The notes below the pieces were generated by a model. It saw only the letters and a program-made list of their open reading frames with translations. It was not told where the DNA came from and did not search any database. This document shows, in pieces, positions 11,642-24,339 of a stretch of 64,000 bases of DNA. The stretch spans positions 118,138 to 182,137 of the forward strand of contig VXAZ01009403.1 in the NCBI GenBank assembly GCA_013399875.1, given 5' to 3'. The stretch comes from Gymnorhina tibicen. Lineage: Eukaryota; Chordata; Aves; Passeriformes; Artamidae. Each line of letters opens with the position of its first letter. Position 1 is the first letter of the stretch. A program made the translations under genes and the position numbers.

Positions 11642-13707
11642 AATTTCACACACTTTTTACAAGAATAGATGACATGAGGTTATTAGCTCAAGGTTGAAAA
11701 ATGAGTCAGTAATGGGTGCTGCTATCCATTGGGATCTCAGCTAATCTATTGAGCTATCACAGTCATGATTCTTGGCCTGAATAGTTGGCAGAACTGTGTG
11801 ACAGAACATGGCAGGAAAGGATACTGTCAGCTTAAAGGAAACATCAGATTCCATCAGCTGAATCTTTTCACAAAGAAAAACTGATATCCCAGTGACTTAT
11901 TAAAAATCAAGTATTCAAGGTTGTTTATTAAAATGCAATCACGAAGTGTTGCCTTCTGTTCTATGTCTTCACACGAATAAGCAAGATATTTAGTAAATCA
12001 GCTGCTTTCAACAAACAAGAGCCAGCTAATTAATACAAAACCTCTTTTGCAGCACTATAAGATTATCCAAAACAGCGAATGCATCTAGAGAACAACAGAA
12101 CATAGCTGTTTATTGTAGCATTTCATTTACACAGTTGCAGTTGGCTATTATTTAGAAATGGTTGAAGTTTTAGAAATACTTCTAGTATAGTATACTGAAT
12201 ATTGTAATTTTTTAAAGAAGTGTGTGATATAATTTGCAATGTGCTTTATGGAGGAATTCTTCATAGCAACGCTAATGCCTTCTTCATAAATATCTTTATA
12301 GACATTGGTAGACAAGGGTACAAAGGAAATTATGAAACAAGCATGATGACACTCAGATTGTCACAGTGGTGGCATCTGGTCTACGTGTCCATTTGCTTTG
12401 TTTTATCATGTAAGTTTTCAAATCTAAGGGCCATCTTTATGATTTTCCTTTTTGCAGTATCTAGAAGAACAGACTGTGGTCCAGAACACCTGCTTGGTGG
12501 AGTACAGCCCAGAGAACAAGCAAAAGGAGATGTGCTCCTGGCTCTGCATTTCTTGTATCCACCCTAAGACTGCTACTGCCTGGCAGCTTTGCCCTAGGGT
12601 CAATTAAACCTCAGACATCTCTTCTGCTTCTGGAGATCTTAATACTGGGTGTTTTTAAAAGATACTGATAATCAAGCTGGGACCCTCATCCAGCCAAGAG
12701 TGTGTCAAGAAGTAAGAATATTTACCCCTGTGAGAGGGAAGAGAGGCTTAGGAGATAGGTATGCCACGTGACTGGTTAAATATAAAATAAAATGTCACTT
12801 TTGGTTGTGACAGAGGCACACTTATGCACTAACTTCAGTGGCACTACAGACATGACGAGTCAGGTGCTGAGCACATGTTCAGTAGGGCCGCATAGTCCAG
12901 GCCAAATTGGCCACCTAGAATAACAGGATGACTGCAGTAGAGCCAACCCGAGCCTGTAGTGAGGTCACATAAGCTCAGGGGTGAGTGTCAGTGAGGCAGG
13001 AAGCACTGCACAGCTGCAAGGCCCGCAGGCTTTCACACAGTGGGATGTGGATGGCAGCTCCCCACCAGTTTTACACAGCAACCCGCTGCAGGAAAGGACA
13101 AAATCTGTATGGACAGACCTTCTGCCTGACCAGGCTTCACCCACATGTTACTGCTGTGAGGCTGCTGCACATATGGCACAGGACTCGGGCAGAGGGCTCT
13201 CTCTGAACATCAAGTATGAGGCTGCCTGGGCCAGTGTCATGGGTTGTGTGGGGACAAGCCTTCTCTGACCAAGCTCCAGGGTTTCCCAGGAGCTCCTGCC
13301 TGACTTGCAATTCAGTTGGGTAAATACAGAAACTTCACACACTGTGAACGTCCACCCTTCAGCTAAAGTTACTGTGGGAGACATTATTATTATTATTACG
13401 ATTAAAAGTAATCATTTCTCTTTTATTACTTTTTATGGGCAGTGACTCTGTACAATGCCTGCATCTGAGTTATCATTTGGGGCACCATTGCAGCACATTG
13501 CAGTGTGTTAAAGTACGATTTATCTTCAGCATAAATTAGTGACCCAGATAAATGCACAGGATGCAGATGGTATTGGGCAGCCAACTCAGATTCACAAATT
13601 TACACTGTAAAATCTGAAGTAAGATGAAAGGGAGGAAAGAAATTCTCCATGTGCAGTGACCCCTGTTTACCTAATTATTTTCTAATGCCCCATTGCTGTG
13701 TACATAC
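11642..13707. other. Unique non-coding DNA
   Basis: No recognised repeat apart from a short ATT run at about 13382-13398. 12960-13310 is GC-richer and open in several frames on both strands, so open-frame length is uninformative there. Confidence 0.5.
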
Positions 13708-13841
13708 CTGCTGCTTGTTCTTCACTTCCCATCTCTTTATGCCGATCACTTGTTTCTCTCTCCCGTACTTTGTGTAATTCAGAGAGCAGAGAAACTGCTA
13801 CTCCAATTTTTGTGCTATGCCAAACACACTGGGACTCAGGC
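13708..13841 (-). other. Candidate coding exon (unidentified)
   Basis: On the minus strand, a T-rich tract ending TTTACAG precedes 134 bp that stay open and end GCAGCAG before GTATGTA, a near-consensus donor. The length equals 1 + 44 codons + 1. The predicted segment is rich in charged residues (for example ELHKVRERETSDRHKE) and keeps two CpGs, which are scarce in the surrounding AT-rich DNA. I do not recognise the protein. Its start phase (one leftover base) fits a phase-2 upstream exon such as 17577-17742 but not the end of 15494-15755 as read here. It could be a chance open segment. Confidence 0.22.
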
Positions 13842-15493
13842 CTGTAAATGACTCCAATAAAAATTACTGTAATAAGCCTCATTAACAGCATATTCCCATC
13901 AGGATGGCACTTAGACACATTTATAAAGCTAAGGATGTGCTTATGTTCCACTGAAGATAATATTACCAAGGTATACATTTAGAATTCAATACGTGTTTTT
14001 TCACCTAGCCACAGCTTGTAATTCAGTTGTCTGAAGCTGTTGACCTAAAACTCTGCATCAGCCCCAAGGAAAGGGGAGCCTAGATTACATGTTGTAATCA
14101 GGAAAATTACTGTTTGACTGCTATTGACATTTCCTTGGCACTTCATCACCAGGCTGTGAGTGCCCACAATCATTCTTTGCCTTTCTACTGCATCTCATTC
14201 CAGTCAAGGATCTCAATACATGTTACAAATGGCACCAGATTTGGTGAGAAGCTGAGTGTCAGTAATTGATTGATTAGCTGTCTTCTTAATAATATCTACC
14301 CTTTTTACAAAATCTGGGCTTTCACATTAAGGCTCAAGTTTGATTTGGCAGCAGATTTCAGATTTGTACTCTTCATGCAGCTGACAGCAACTGTTATTAG
14401 GTTTGGAAAACAGAGTTACATGATTTTAAATCCTTATATTTCATGTATAATGCTCAGGTTTGGAGCCCTCTGCATTATGCATGGTTCCCATTTTCACCAG
14501 CTTTGACAGAGCTGAGCCAAAAAATAGCAAGTCCACCCAATGCCTGCAGGTATGTAAATGCAGTTTATATTTGTAAATCATAAATGTAAATTTATGATGC
14601 AGGATGTAAAGCAGTACCAAGGCCTTTAGCACTGTAATAGTTTAGATTAGTTTTGTCAGCTGTTTTTGTTTCTAAATGGCTTCCATTTTTAAGCAACTGT
14701 AGGTAGGGCTTATTGATTGTGCTCTTTCAACGATGCAATGAGATCTTACAGTCCAATTAAACAGTGTTCCCAGCAGCGTCTCTGGGAATTTTTGTGCAAA
14801 CCGTTACACTTACAATATGAGAACAAGCTGCGTTGCTGGGTTTTTCTCAAACTGTCAAAACATTTAGCAATCCTATCCAGGCTGGAGCTGCAATCTTGCC
14901 TGCTCGCAGGAACAAAACATCACGTGTAGAGGGAACAGAACTGTGAACAGTCCATACCAGAGGTCTCCTTCTTCTGCCTTGAGGTGATGAGGGGTGGGAC
15001 AGAGGAACTACCATGTCTGGACGAGTCTACTTTCTAAGTTGAATTGTTTGTATCATTTATTCAGAGTAAAATATGTTTTCTATGCTTTTAATATTCCTTG
15101 CTGTGCTTCGGGAAAGACAGGTACATAGAAGATGAGAGAAACAGTTTGGGAGATTGTGGGTTAAAACGCTGTACCCTTCATCTATTGATTCTTTGCAGTG
15201 TCAGAGGCAATGTGTTTTAAGGCTCTTTCAAAGCTTTAGTAATAATTTGTCTGCCATTCACACATGTAGATGTTACAAAAAGAGAAAAAGATGCTTAATA
15301 ATGTTCCTTACATAAAGGTTTTTTAAAAAAATGTTGTTATAAGAAAAGATAAAAATCAATGCAAATAAAAGGAAAAGTCTAATGATCATACAACTAGTCT
15401 TTGAAAAAATCTTATTAATCTTTCTCTTATTTTAGACTACAGAGAAAGCGGAGCTTTTGATAGACTAATTAGAAGCTGAAATGTGTTTATTAC
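13842..15493. other. Unique AT-rich non-coding DNA
   Basis: No repeat family recognised. A 64-bp open stretch on the minus strand ending at 14441 follows a good acceptor-like tract but has no GT donor before its stop. Confidence 0.5.
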
Positions 15494-15755
15494 CTTCTTT
15501 TTTATATCTTCTCATTTTCTGTTGATCAGGCTGACTTGATCTGTTCATCTCATCTTTGAGCTCATTTCATCATAAACAGATGAAGTGCTTGAAAGAGCCT
15601 GTGATGCCTGATAAAACCATTTTTCTAAAACTTTGTTTAGAACTCCAACTCCAGATACTTCTTTTTGACTTGGAAGAGGGGAAGGCTTAGATAAGAGAAC
15701 TGGTTTCCACATGCCAGATTCTGCCCCCATTCCTGCAGCTTGACTCACCCATTCA
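15494..15755 (-). other. Candidate coding exon with an internal frame break (unidentified)
   Basis: On the minus strand, a long pyrimidine-rich tract ending CTCTTTTCAG precedes 262 bp that end AAAGAAG before GTAATA. The first 69 codons are open and run to a TGA at 15545-15547. About 21 further codons up to the donor are open in another frame, so one missing base in a short A run near 15555 would join them. That would suit a decayed exon, a sequencing error in the A run, or chance. The one-base start phase matches the two-base end of the candidate at 17577-17742, making a Ser codon across the junction. I see no domain I can name. Confidence 0.25.
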
Positions 15756-17576
15756 CTGAAAAGAGCAAAAGATTAAAAGAACAAAAGTAGCCAAATCTGT
15801 CCTCCCCATGGATAGTTTTATGAAAGCAATAACATTATTGTTTAGGAGTTCATCTCCTGTTCTCTCACTTTAAGTCAGCTTTGTACATGTGACAGAATTA
15901 TAGTCTCAGGAGCAAAACAGAATATTGTGACAGAAGCAAGTACCTGGTAAACACTGAAACAACCACCTAGTCACAAGGAAATTGTCACATTTACGAGGTA
16001 CAAAAAGGTACATAAAATTCAGTGTATTAAAGGGTATCACTGGTTGCTGTCTCATCACCACCCAGGAAGTTCAAAGGGCTCTCTCTGTCTTTCAGAGGTA
16101 TAAAAGAAGCCAATCTAATGAGATAATGATGTTGCTAGACACTATGGGTTTACAAAATATGCAGAATCAGGTTTTCTAGCAGTTCTTCAGAGCTAAAATG
16201 AGTTGGGCACTTCTGAGAGGCCTGGTTTGAGGGTCACTCTCTTCCCCAGTCCTACCACACCCCGTGGATAGAGTGGAGCTCTCCCAGACCAGGCACTGGG
16301 CTGGTGGCAGGGCACACACACTGTCTTGCTGCAGGGCCTGCATTTCCATTTATTCTCTTTCCATCAGCTTTACAGGGGAGTCAGAGTCACATCACAGTGT
16401 CTGTGTGCTTTTTCTTTCTTTTGGTCTTGGAAAAGATGGGATTTCTCTGAACAGATTCTCCTCTCCCCCAGCACAGCCACATTACAGGTTCAGAGAGTGA
16501 CCACGTGGAGGATAAATCTGCTTTGAAGGGAAGGGCAAACCAACATTTTCGGTGCTGCTCCTTCTCTCAGCCTGTAACCTGTGAGAGACAGCCCACAAAG
16601 GGCTCGGGAGAACCACAGTGGCCCAGAAGTACAGGATGGTGCTGGCTGTCCCTGGGGCTGCCAGTGTCCACAGGTGACCATTTCACTGTCAGGGTTGGTG
16701 CACCAGCACACATGAGCGGGCAGCGCCGAGGCTGAGTTCACACGTGACACAGACAAGCTATGCCTGATGTGTTGCTGTTCTTTTAATGACAGTTGTTGAG
16801 TTTTAATGATAAAAGTCAGCTGCATTTTCTCTTTTTTCCTCCCCGGCTAACAAGACTCAAAATATGGGAAGGATTAAAAAGCAATAATGAGACTTGATAT
16901 AATTTTGCCCATACAGTTCACCGAAAGAAATAAAAGCTCAGCTTCACTTCAGCTGTATGCAAAATTTGTGGGAAGCTCAAGTGCAACTATGATAATAATA
17001 AAAGTAACAATACCAGTGATTTAGTCCTTGATTCCTGGCTTGTCTCTATTACTCTATTAGGTTTCTATTATCTTCTACCAAAGATAATGAGGAACCCAGA
17101 AAGTGTTTCAAGTAAGAGAACTGCTTTGCATTTATGGAGCTATCCTTTGATGTTGGAAGTAAAATGCTATAAATGATAAAAAATTGAGACATGTTTCTGA
17201 TTAAAAGGTAAAATCCAATTCTGTCTATAGGATATTGACTTGCTCTTTGCTATTGTGTGGCTTCTGGCAATTTGTTTCTCTTGCAGTCTTGTTTCTGTTC
17301 ACACCTCCCATCTATCCAGATTGCAGTCTTTTGTGGTTATTGACTAACTCTTACTGTTGTACAGTGCCCAGCTTAGGGCAGTCTCAATTCCAGCATTGTG
17401 CTTCAAACTCTAAAAGAAAGAAAATTGAGTAAACAGTGACCAATTTTCTGCTCTCTGACACCAACTGGGATGAAATGGTTAGGACTGTAAAGATATAGAA
17501 GCTCCAAGGGAGTCCTCTGAATTGACATTAGGATTTGCTATTGCACTGGTGACACTTCCTGGGTAAAAACACTTGC
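15756..17576. other. Unique non-coding DNA
   Basis: No gene or interspersed repeat recognised. 16800-17060 is AT-rich but unusually complex, with CCCCGGCTAACAAG and CAATAATGAG blocks. It has the look of conserved non-coding DNA, which cannot be tested here. Confidence 0.45.
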
Positions 17577-17742
17577 CTGTAGTCACTGGGGTCCTCATCA
17601 GAAGCTGACATCCAGTGGAACCTGTCAGTACCTACAGGAGGCAGCATGTGTCCAAGAATCCCTGCAGACACAACACCCACTCTCATCCCCTGACAGGGCC
17701 TGCATTCATCTTCCAAATTATAGGTTGCACCTTTGCTGGTGC
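17577..17742 (-). other. Candidate coding exon with GC donor (unidentified)
   Basis: On the minus strand, TCTCTGCTGTTCACTCAG is a good acceptor. It is followed by 166 bp (2 + 54 codons + 2) with no stop, ending CTACAG before GCAAGT, the form expected of a GC-AG donor. The predicted segment contains two close cysteines (CRPC) and an acidic SDEDPSDY end. The end phase matches the start of 15494-15755. No family is recognised. Open segments of this length are common by chance in this window, so the splice sites and phase match are the main support. Confidence 0.25.
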
Positions 17743-18270
17743 CTGAGTGAACAGCAGAGACTGATGCTGAGCACTAGCATGTGCCATCTTCAAAATACTT
17801 TTCCATTTAATGTAATGAGAACAAAAAAGTTACTGTGTCTTGTCTACCTCAAAAAGCCACACACACAAGTTCTTGAAGTTCCTAATGTAAATTAAAATGT
17901 ATTTTTGAAGGCTACCTGTGAATGAAAAGATCTTTAAGTTTGCTGTGGCCTTCTAGATACTGAACTGCCTCTGAAAAGCCTTGCAGTAGATGAAGGTAAT
18001 TTCTTTAGAAATATTTCTTATTTGATTTATGCTCTAGAGAGGAAAAGTGCAAAACCAATTTGACTAATTACAAAGAGATTTCCTTTTCTTCTTTATCTGT
18101 GAGAAGAGATAGGGTTTTAAAAGAAAAAACTCCCTTGTTTTTGATCTACTTTTTTACACAGTGAAAATTAACAAAGTTATTCTGATATACATGATACACA
18201 ACAACTTTTGTTTTCCCTTTTCATTCACGAGCTTATTTTCTCCCCAAAAGATAATGGAAACATAGATGAG
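17743..18270. other. Unique non-coding DNA
   Basis: Nothing recognised. Confidence 0.5.
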
Positions 18271-18480
18271 TGTATTGGGTTTGCATGGCCAGGTTTTGAT
18301 AGTAGGGAGGCTACAGGAGTGACTTTGATGAGAAGCTGCCAGAAGTTTTCTCCGTGAATGGCAGAGCCAATGCCAGGCGGCTCCAAGCAATGCTAAACCC
18401 TATCAGCTCCCTGATGGGGTTTAGGAAGATAGAACTGGGCTACATGAAGGATGGGAATATAATTTTCTTCAGTAATTCTC
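18271..18480 (+). mobile_element. 5' part of an avian LTR
   Basis: TGTATTGGGTTTGCATGGCC, AGGTTTTGATAGTAGGGAGG, GAGAAGCTGCCAGAAG and AGAGCCAATGCCAGGCGG are the opening blocks of a common avian endogenous-retrovirus LTR. The clear match lasts to about 18395. A CCTATCAGC...GATGGG stretch after it looks like decayed continuation. No 3' end, polyadenylation signal or target duplication is visible, so the copy is truncated or badly diverged. Confidence 0.75.
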
Positions 18481-21400
18481 CTACCTGGACTGCATAGGTA
18501 GGTTTGCAATCAAGGATGCTCTCCAGTAGGAGTGTGGTTGAGGAACAGAGACTCTGCTATTAGGTGTTCTCCAGGAAATTTTATTTTTACAGGTTCTAGG
18601 AACAGGAGAATGTATCAGAGAATGCTCAGGGCTGGTGAAGCTATTTAAAATGCCTTTGGATTGGATGTGTTTCTTGTTAAAAGGGAAAAGAAAAAATTAA
18701 TTTGAATTTTCTGGTGTATTTTTGTAAAGGCTTTCAACAGGCAAGCTGGCCTGTTTGTCTTTTCCATTTTCCTTCCTTGGTTCAACTATTCTTCCTTTTT
18801 TTAACTAACAACTGAGGTTAAGGTAATGAGGTTGTGTACAAAATCTCTGGTGAATGGCTGTGCAGCATGGGAATCATTAACACACAGAGCCTGCCTGTGT
18901 GACTGCATTGTACACCATGCTCCTGCTTGCAAACCCAGCTGCAGAAGGGATTTCCAAAGAAAGAGCACTGATCAGCAAAGATTCAGGTCTGTAAAAGTCA
19001 CTGGGATATAGAGCAATCTACTGCCATGAGAGCTTGCATATCCTGCAACTCTGTTTATATGAGCAGTCCCATATGTTTCCATGGAATCGCTCTTGGAAGT
19101 CAAATTATGTATATGAAGGCATCTCCCTGAGCTGTGTTTAACTTTCCTTAGTTGTTATGACCAAGTTATGAAAATTACTCCAACACAGTCGTATACCTAA
19201 GCAAGGGGATATTTTCTCATGTCTAAGATAAAAGAAGGTCAATTTTCTTCCTTTCCCTTCTGACTGTCTTCTCCTAAACTGTCTGAAAGAGATCACCTGC
19301 TTTTCTGGGCAGTGATAGTGAGGGGAACAGCCAGCTCTGATGTTGTTAGAGTTAGTGGGGGATTGTGGCTGTGCCTGAAGTGGGCCAAAGCATCCCAGAA
19401 GGGGGCCTGTACAGGTAAGGTATTTCCTCTAAATGTCAGTGTAAACTGGCTTTCTGGAATAAAGGCATCATAATACTTCTGGACCGACATTCACTTTTAG
19501 GAAATAAGTCTCAAAGGAGAGAAACCATTTTGGTGTTTTCTTCCCCACTGCTGCAGTCTTACCTGCAGTAAGTTGCTTAAATCCCCAGAGCCCCTGGGGA
19601 GTGAGTGGTGACTCCCAGCAGTTCTCAGGGAGACGGGAGTGTCTTACATTTCCTAACTTTGTAATACATGCAGGCAAGAGAAGATATATTGTCTTGACCC
19701 TGAGATTCACCAGTCATTTGACAAAGACTCCAAATACTAATGCAGTGTGCATTTTATGTGACAAAGTGCTCCTAAATCTCCATTGACTGCTGGTTTGGGT
19801 ACATGAAAAATGAAGCAGCAATAACAAGTCTGGTAGAGTACCTTAACTGGGAGTGGGGGTCCTGCACACTCAGGGCTCAGAGAAGCCACCTGGTCTCCCA
19901 CTGATCACCTACAAATTAATCTGTGTCCTAGTGAGGCACGAGACATTTGCATCTATGCCAGCCATGCCAGGATTTTCAGACTAAAATTAAACATGAAGTA
20001 AAATGCACTTAGAGCCTTCATTAGGAGAAACAGAGGAGCTGGATATTTTCACTAATGGTTGCAAAGTACCTTGCAGACTGTACTATCTGCTCCAGGGAAG
20101 GTTTTCTCTCCTCCCTGGCAGGATTACCAATGCACCCTCTGCTGCAGCAGCGAGTGGAGCAAACAGATCTCAGAGGGCGGGTGTGGAGCTCCACGGCATG
20201 TTAGGTGTCTCAAAAATAGGCTCAAATGTTTTATTCTCTTTCTGCTCCCATTTGATGCTATTTATGTTAAGACAAATCTGGATGTATAATATTGTTGTAA
20301 ATAATTGAAGAGCCACAGTCCCTTAAAGTGTTTTCTGCATTGCACTCAGAACCATTTGGAATTTCAATATGAGAATTGTCAAAACGGCTGCAGTGTCCTT
20401 ATTTTAGATGTGGTAGGAAGAGAGAACACCAAGCACAGTCCAGCTAGAGAGGGAAATAGAAATGCTGTCACATTAAAATGATGCTGTCTGAGATCTGCAT
20501 TGTCAAAAATACCTCAGGTACCTCCCTAAGGTAACTTAGGAAAGGAGGCCTAGACAGAGGGAAGAAGTAACTTTGTATCATTAATTCATATCTGTATTTT
20601 GTGGCTTGGAATAAGAACTGCTTCCTAGGTACCTGGCAGCAGTCCAGGGGTTGCTGTGTCATACAGCACTCCCATCATCCCTGAGCCTCTGCAACACCTT
20701 TGGTGCAGGGCAGCAGTGTCCCAGTCCAGACTCTTCTCATCCTTCCAATTGCTTTTTGCACTGTGGTTTTACCTAGGAGCCTTGGCCGTGTGTCATAGAC
20801 TCACAGTACCAAATGGTGGTAAAACTAAAATAGAGAGTTCTATTTCCAGGCTTGCAGTTTTTATATACACCAAGAGACAGTCAGGAGGAAGTGGAGAGGC
20901 AGAAGTGGGCAATGCCCAGCTGGACTAGCACCATAATTTCTGCCACAGTTTAAATGCAGTGGGAAGCTCTTGCTCCCGGGCATCTACTTGTGAAGGCTGT
21001 GAAAAGAAGATTGTGTGAGGACTCAGTGAGCTGGTTTACCCTGAGAAGGCTGACAGTGATTTCCAGCTCAGCTTGCTTACAATAGATGTGAAAGATGTGG
21101 TCACCTGGTCGCCTTGCAGAAGCAGCAAGCAGGGCACTGATGAACCCCTTTTCTCAGACTTCGGTTCTCCCAAGGCTGTGGCCAAGAGGTGGAAGCTCTT
21201 CCTCTCCTGGGATCTCTGCTTCCTTCCTATCCGCATTTTTCTCTGCGTTTTCCATCAAGTGTGCAGTGTAGCCCTCCCTCACAAAGCACTGTACATGAAT
21301 TACTTGTGGTGGTCCAAGCACAACATCTTGTTGCAGCATCAAGGACTTCTCTATCATTTTTTTTGCCTGTGTGGTGGGGCTTGTGCACAAAGATTCTGCA

Positions 21401-21812
21401 CATTTTCCCCTTTTGGAGCAGAGCACAACTAAGAGCCATGGAGTGGTCTTCAGCCCCAGGAGGTACTGAGGCCACCACAGATTTTTAAAAGACCTTCCTC
21501 TAACAAAAAGTCCGTTTTTTTTGGTGCCAAATGTTTCCTGCATTTTTAACCAAATTTGAACTTGTTTTCCCAAAGAAAATCTCTAGCCTCTTTAAATTCA
21601 GTTTGTGCTTACAAGAGAGGTGTGAAACATATTAAGCAGATGAGAGAAGCTAAACCAGTGTAGGGATAGACTGTTCAAGGGAATAAAGTTCTAACTATAA
21701 ATTATTTAAAACACTGAATTTGAATTTACAATATCCCTTTAAATCATCCCCTGTATTCCATAATTGGAGGTAAGGCTTCCAGAGATATTCAGCCTGCTGC
21801 CCTGTGCTCAGC
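18481..21812. other. Unique non-coding DNA
   Basis: No recognised gene or repeat family. Several frames of 60-139 codons overlap on opposite strands without splice or domain support. Confidence 0.5.
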
Positions 21813-21836
21813 ATCTCTCTTTCTTTCTTTTTCTTG
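21813..21836. repeat. CTTT/TTTC low-complexity run
   Basis: TCTCTCTTTCTTTCTTTTTC, a short pyrimidine tetranucleotide repeat. Confidence 0.7.
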
Positions 21837-23964
21837 CTAGCTACGTACCTGACAGCTTTCACTTCTTCTCTGATCATGCTGCAATTTAAGTTCCCTTTGT
21901 GTGGACTTTAAACACTGGAAATGTGAGTTCACAATATTCTCCTGTAAGGAAAGACCCTCTTCTGGTTTTTACAGGCATTTTATGGTTAGCCCCTTCCAGA
22001 CAAATGTACACGAGGACAGGTGTGTGCTTTATTCACTGTGTTGTGTAAGACTCTCCTGCCAGAATCCTGGCTTGATTCAATACCAAGTGGAGGACTGCTG
22101 CTGTGCTCCTCATTTTTCACTTGAAAGGGGAATGTGGATACACAGAGAGCCATGTTCGCAGTGTCATCTTCCTTATCCCTGTAGTAAATTGGCCTGGCTC
22201 AGAAAAAGAGGCTATTTTTCTTTATCCAATATGAGTGTTAGGATCCAAGGCTCTGCTTGCTGCCTTGGAGAGGCTTTCAGTCTGCTACTGAAAGTGCTAA
22301 ATCCTACACTTCTGCTAACTGGTTGGAGGAAGCACCATCCCCCAACTGTGTGGGTTTCAAAACTGATTTAATATATTTTTAAGTGCTTTAACACTTTCCC
22401 TTATATGCGATGGGCAAGCTCTAAGCCTGGATGTTGGACAAATTACCAATAAAAGCCACTGCTTCTGTTGAAAAGAAAGCCTCATGCGGTTTCTTGTGCA
22501 GACATTGTGTTTGTAAATCACTCAGGGCACATGACCTCTTAACCGTATCTTGTTTCCAACTTGCAAAATGATGTAAAGTGATTGGACTCCATGCACTCAC
22601 CACCACTCTCCCCCCTTCTCTCTGTGTGATTTTTCTTCCCCCGAGTTGCTCTGACAGAGTAAGGAGTAAGCCCAGCTTGCACCAGCCTTTTCCAGCTGAG
22701 GGGCAGCAGGCGCAGAGCGGCTTCATGCGCTCCTTGCTCCCACCAAGGGCAGGGTCGGTGATACATTCCTGTCTCCGTCATGGAGAGGGACTTTGGCAGT
22801 GGGAAAAAGCAAACCCTTTGCATTCCCTGGGACATCAGCGAAGTCATGGATGAAGTGGAAGAGGAGCAGTTTTGCCCGTGAGTAATAACACTTAATTTGG
22901 TAGCCGCTTTCTGTGCTGGCAGAGGATCAATCCATGGTGTTGGGAGCTGCCGCTGCATTATGTGGGGACAGACTGAGGTCCGTGTGTCCCTCAGCATGGC
23001 AGGGGTGCCTGCAGCAGCTGCCCTCCAGCCCCTCAGAGGGTGACCTGGGCAGAGGACAGCTACCAGGTGGGCAAACCCCGTGCGTGTGCAGTGTCACAGG
23101 GGGCTATGACGTTTTTGAAAGATGAAAAAAATTCAATTTAGATGCATTTCTGAAAGAGAAGACAAAGCCAGGCCAGCTCATATGCTAATGCATGTAATTT
23201 TTTAAATGGCAATAGGAAAGTCTGTTTCTTTCTTCTCTTAGGAGGTTAAAAGTCCTGCCCAAAATAAGAGAGCAGAGAGTACTTGTTTCTACCTAGGCAC
23301 TGTGTCTTTTGCTGTTGAAGATCTGGATATGCAGCAAAGAGGATGGGTTTGGAGATGTGAGAGAAGGATTGGCATAAAAAAATATATGTTGACAAGATTT
23401 TAGGCTAGCATAGTGACAGTGCCAAATTTTACTTCAGTTTTATCTTTGATAAGATGAACAATCCTGGCTGAATTTCAATACTAATTGAGGGTGTCTCTTT
23501 CGATCATTGTACACAGACCAGACTTCAGCACAATCTTTAGAACTGCTTAACAATGCACAAAGATATTCAGATGTCCTTCACAATCAATAATATGGACATA
23601 TAAACAATCAGATTTTTAAGTGGAAAGGATGTTTTTCTGATACAGAAGCTGTCAGGTGAAAACCTGAATCTCACAACACTTACAGACCTCCAATTCCCTT
23701 CTGCCTGACCAGGCTTTCCTCATTCCTAAAGGGAGCTGGGGTACGGGACAAAGCTGTATTGGATCCACCTGCTTCTTGATCCCTTGGTCTTTGTAGATTA
23801 AAAAGGATTTAATGGGGAGGAAGTTCTAGGTTTGGGAAGAGAAGAGGCAGGGGGAAGGACTTCTGTGCATGCTTTTGGAAGGCTCTGTGTTGGCTGATGA
23901 GCTGCTGTACAATCGGCCACAGTCTTGGTCTTTCAGCTGTGACTGTATTAACTGCACTGCAATG
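21837..23964. other. Unique non-coding DNA with a GC-richer centre
   Basis: 22560-23120 is GC-richer. At 22780 a short open stretch of 33 codons runs to a GTGAGTAA donor-like site, but there is no acceptor or upstream coding context and I do not call an exon. No repeats recognised. Confidence 0.45.
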
Positions 23965-23987
23965 TTTCTGTTTCTTTCTTTCTTTCA
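23965..23987. repeat. TTTC microsatellite
   Basis: TTTCTG followed by TTTCTTTCTTTCTTTC-type units. Confidence 0.75.
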
Positions 23988-24302
23988 AGGGAATGGGGAA
24001 AATTAAATCCTTTTTTCTCATCCAAGTTATTCCTCTGAGCCAAGATCGTGTACTCAGGTTTGGCAGATGCACTTGGACATGTGCCCCTGCCTATTTGCTT
24101 GTAAGGCATCCTATGCTTTCCTGGTGTAGGGAACGTGGAGTGTATCTTTGTCCCCCAGGAGTAAGCAAGACCATCCCAAGAGCTGTATACCAGCATTTTC
24201 TTAGGGGCTTATTATAAGCAGGTAGCCCAGACACTGCAAAGGCACTGATCACAACCTCCTTTCCTATCACACAGTACTGCGGAGCAGATAAATGTATTTT
24301 TT

Positions 24303-24336
24303 TACATATATATATATATATATGTATATACATATG
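24303..24336. repeat. TA dinucleotide microsatellite
   Basis: About ten alternating TA steps inside a self-complementary CATATATA...TATATG core, followed by GTATATACATATG. Confidence 0.9.
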
Positions 24337-24339
24337 AGA

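Noticed and set aside
13290..13371. Minus-strand segment in phase with 13708-13841
   Set aside because: The region is GC-rich and open in several frames, and no convincing donor is present.
14441..14511. Minus-strand open stretch after a TTTTTTGGCTCAG acceptor
   Set aside because: No GT donor before the in-frame stop. It could only be a terminal exon, with no supporting polyadenylation context.
18895..18988. Minus-strand open segment after a good TTTTACAG acceptor
   Set aside because: The only donor is a weak GCAGGC, and its end phase does not match the next candidate exon. Open stretches of 31 codons are common by chance.
19293..19490. 65-codon minus-strand frame that reads as protein-like
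   Set aside because: The frame has a TGA directly at the only good acceptor, and its end phase does not match the exon candidate downstream.
21154..21573. 139-codon minus-strand frame
   Set aside because: No domain, no splice context, and a 119-codon frame overlaps on the other strand.
21901..22371. 156-codon plus-strand frame
   Set aside because: Cys/Leu-rich random-looking composition with no acceptor, donor or recognised domain.
22780..22878. ATG-started 33-codon plus-strand stretch running to GTGAGTAA
   Set aside because: A stop lies shortly upstream, there is no promoter or partner exon, and the bases before the donor are atypical.
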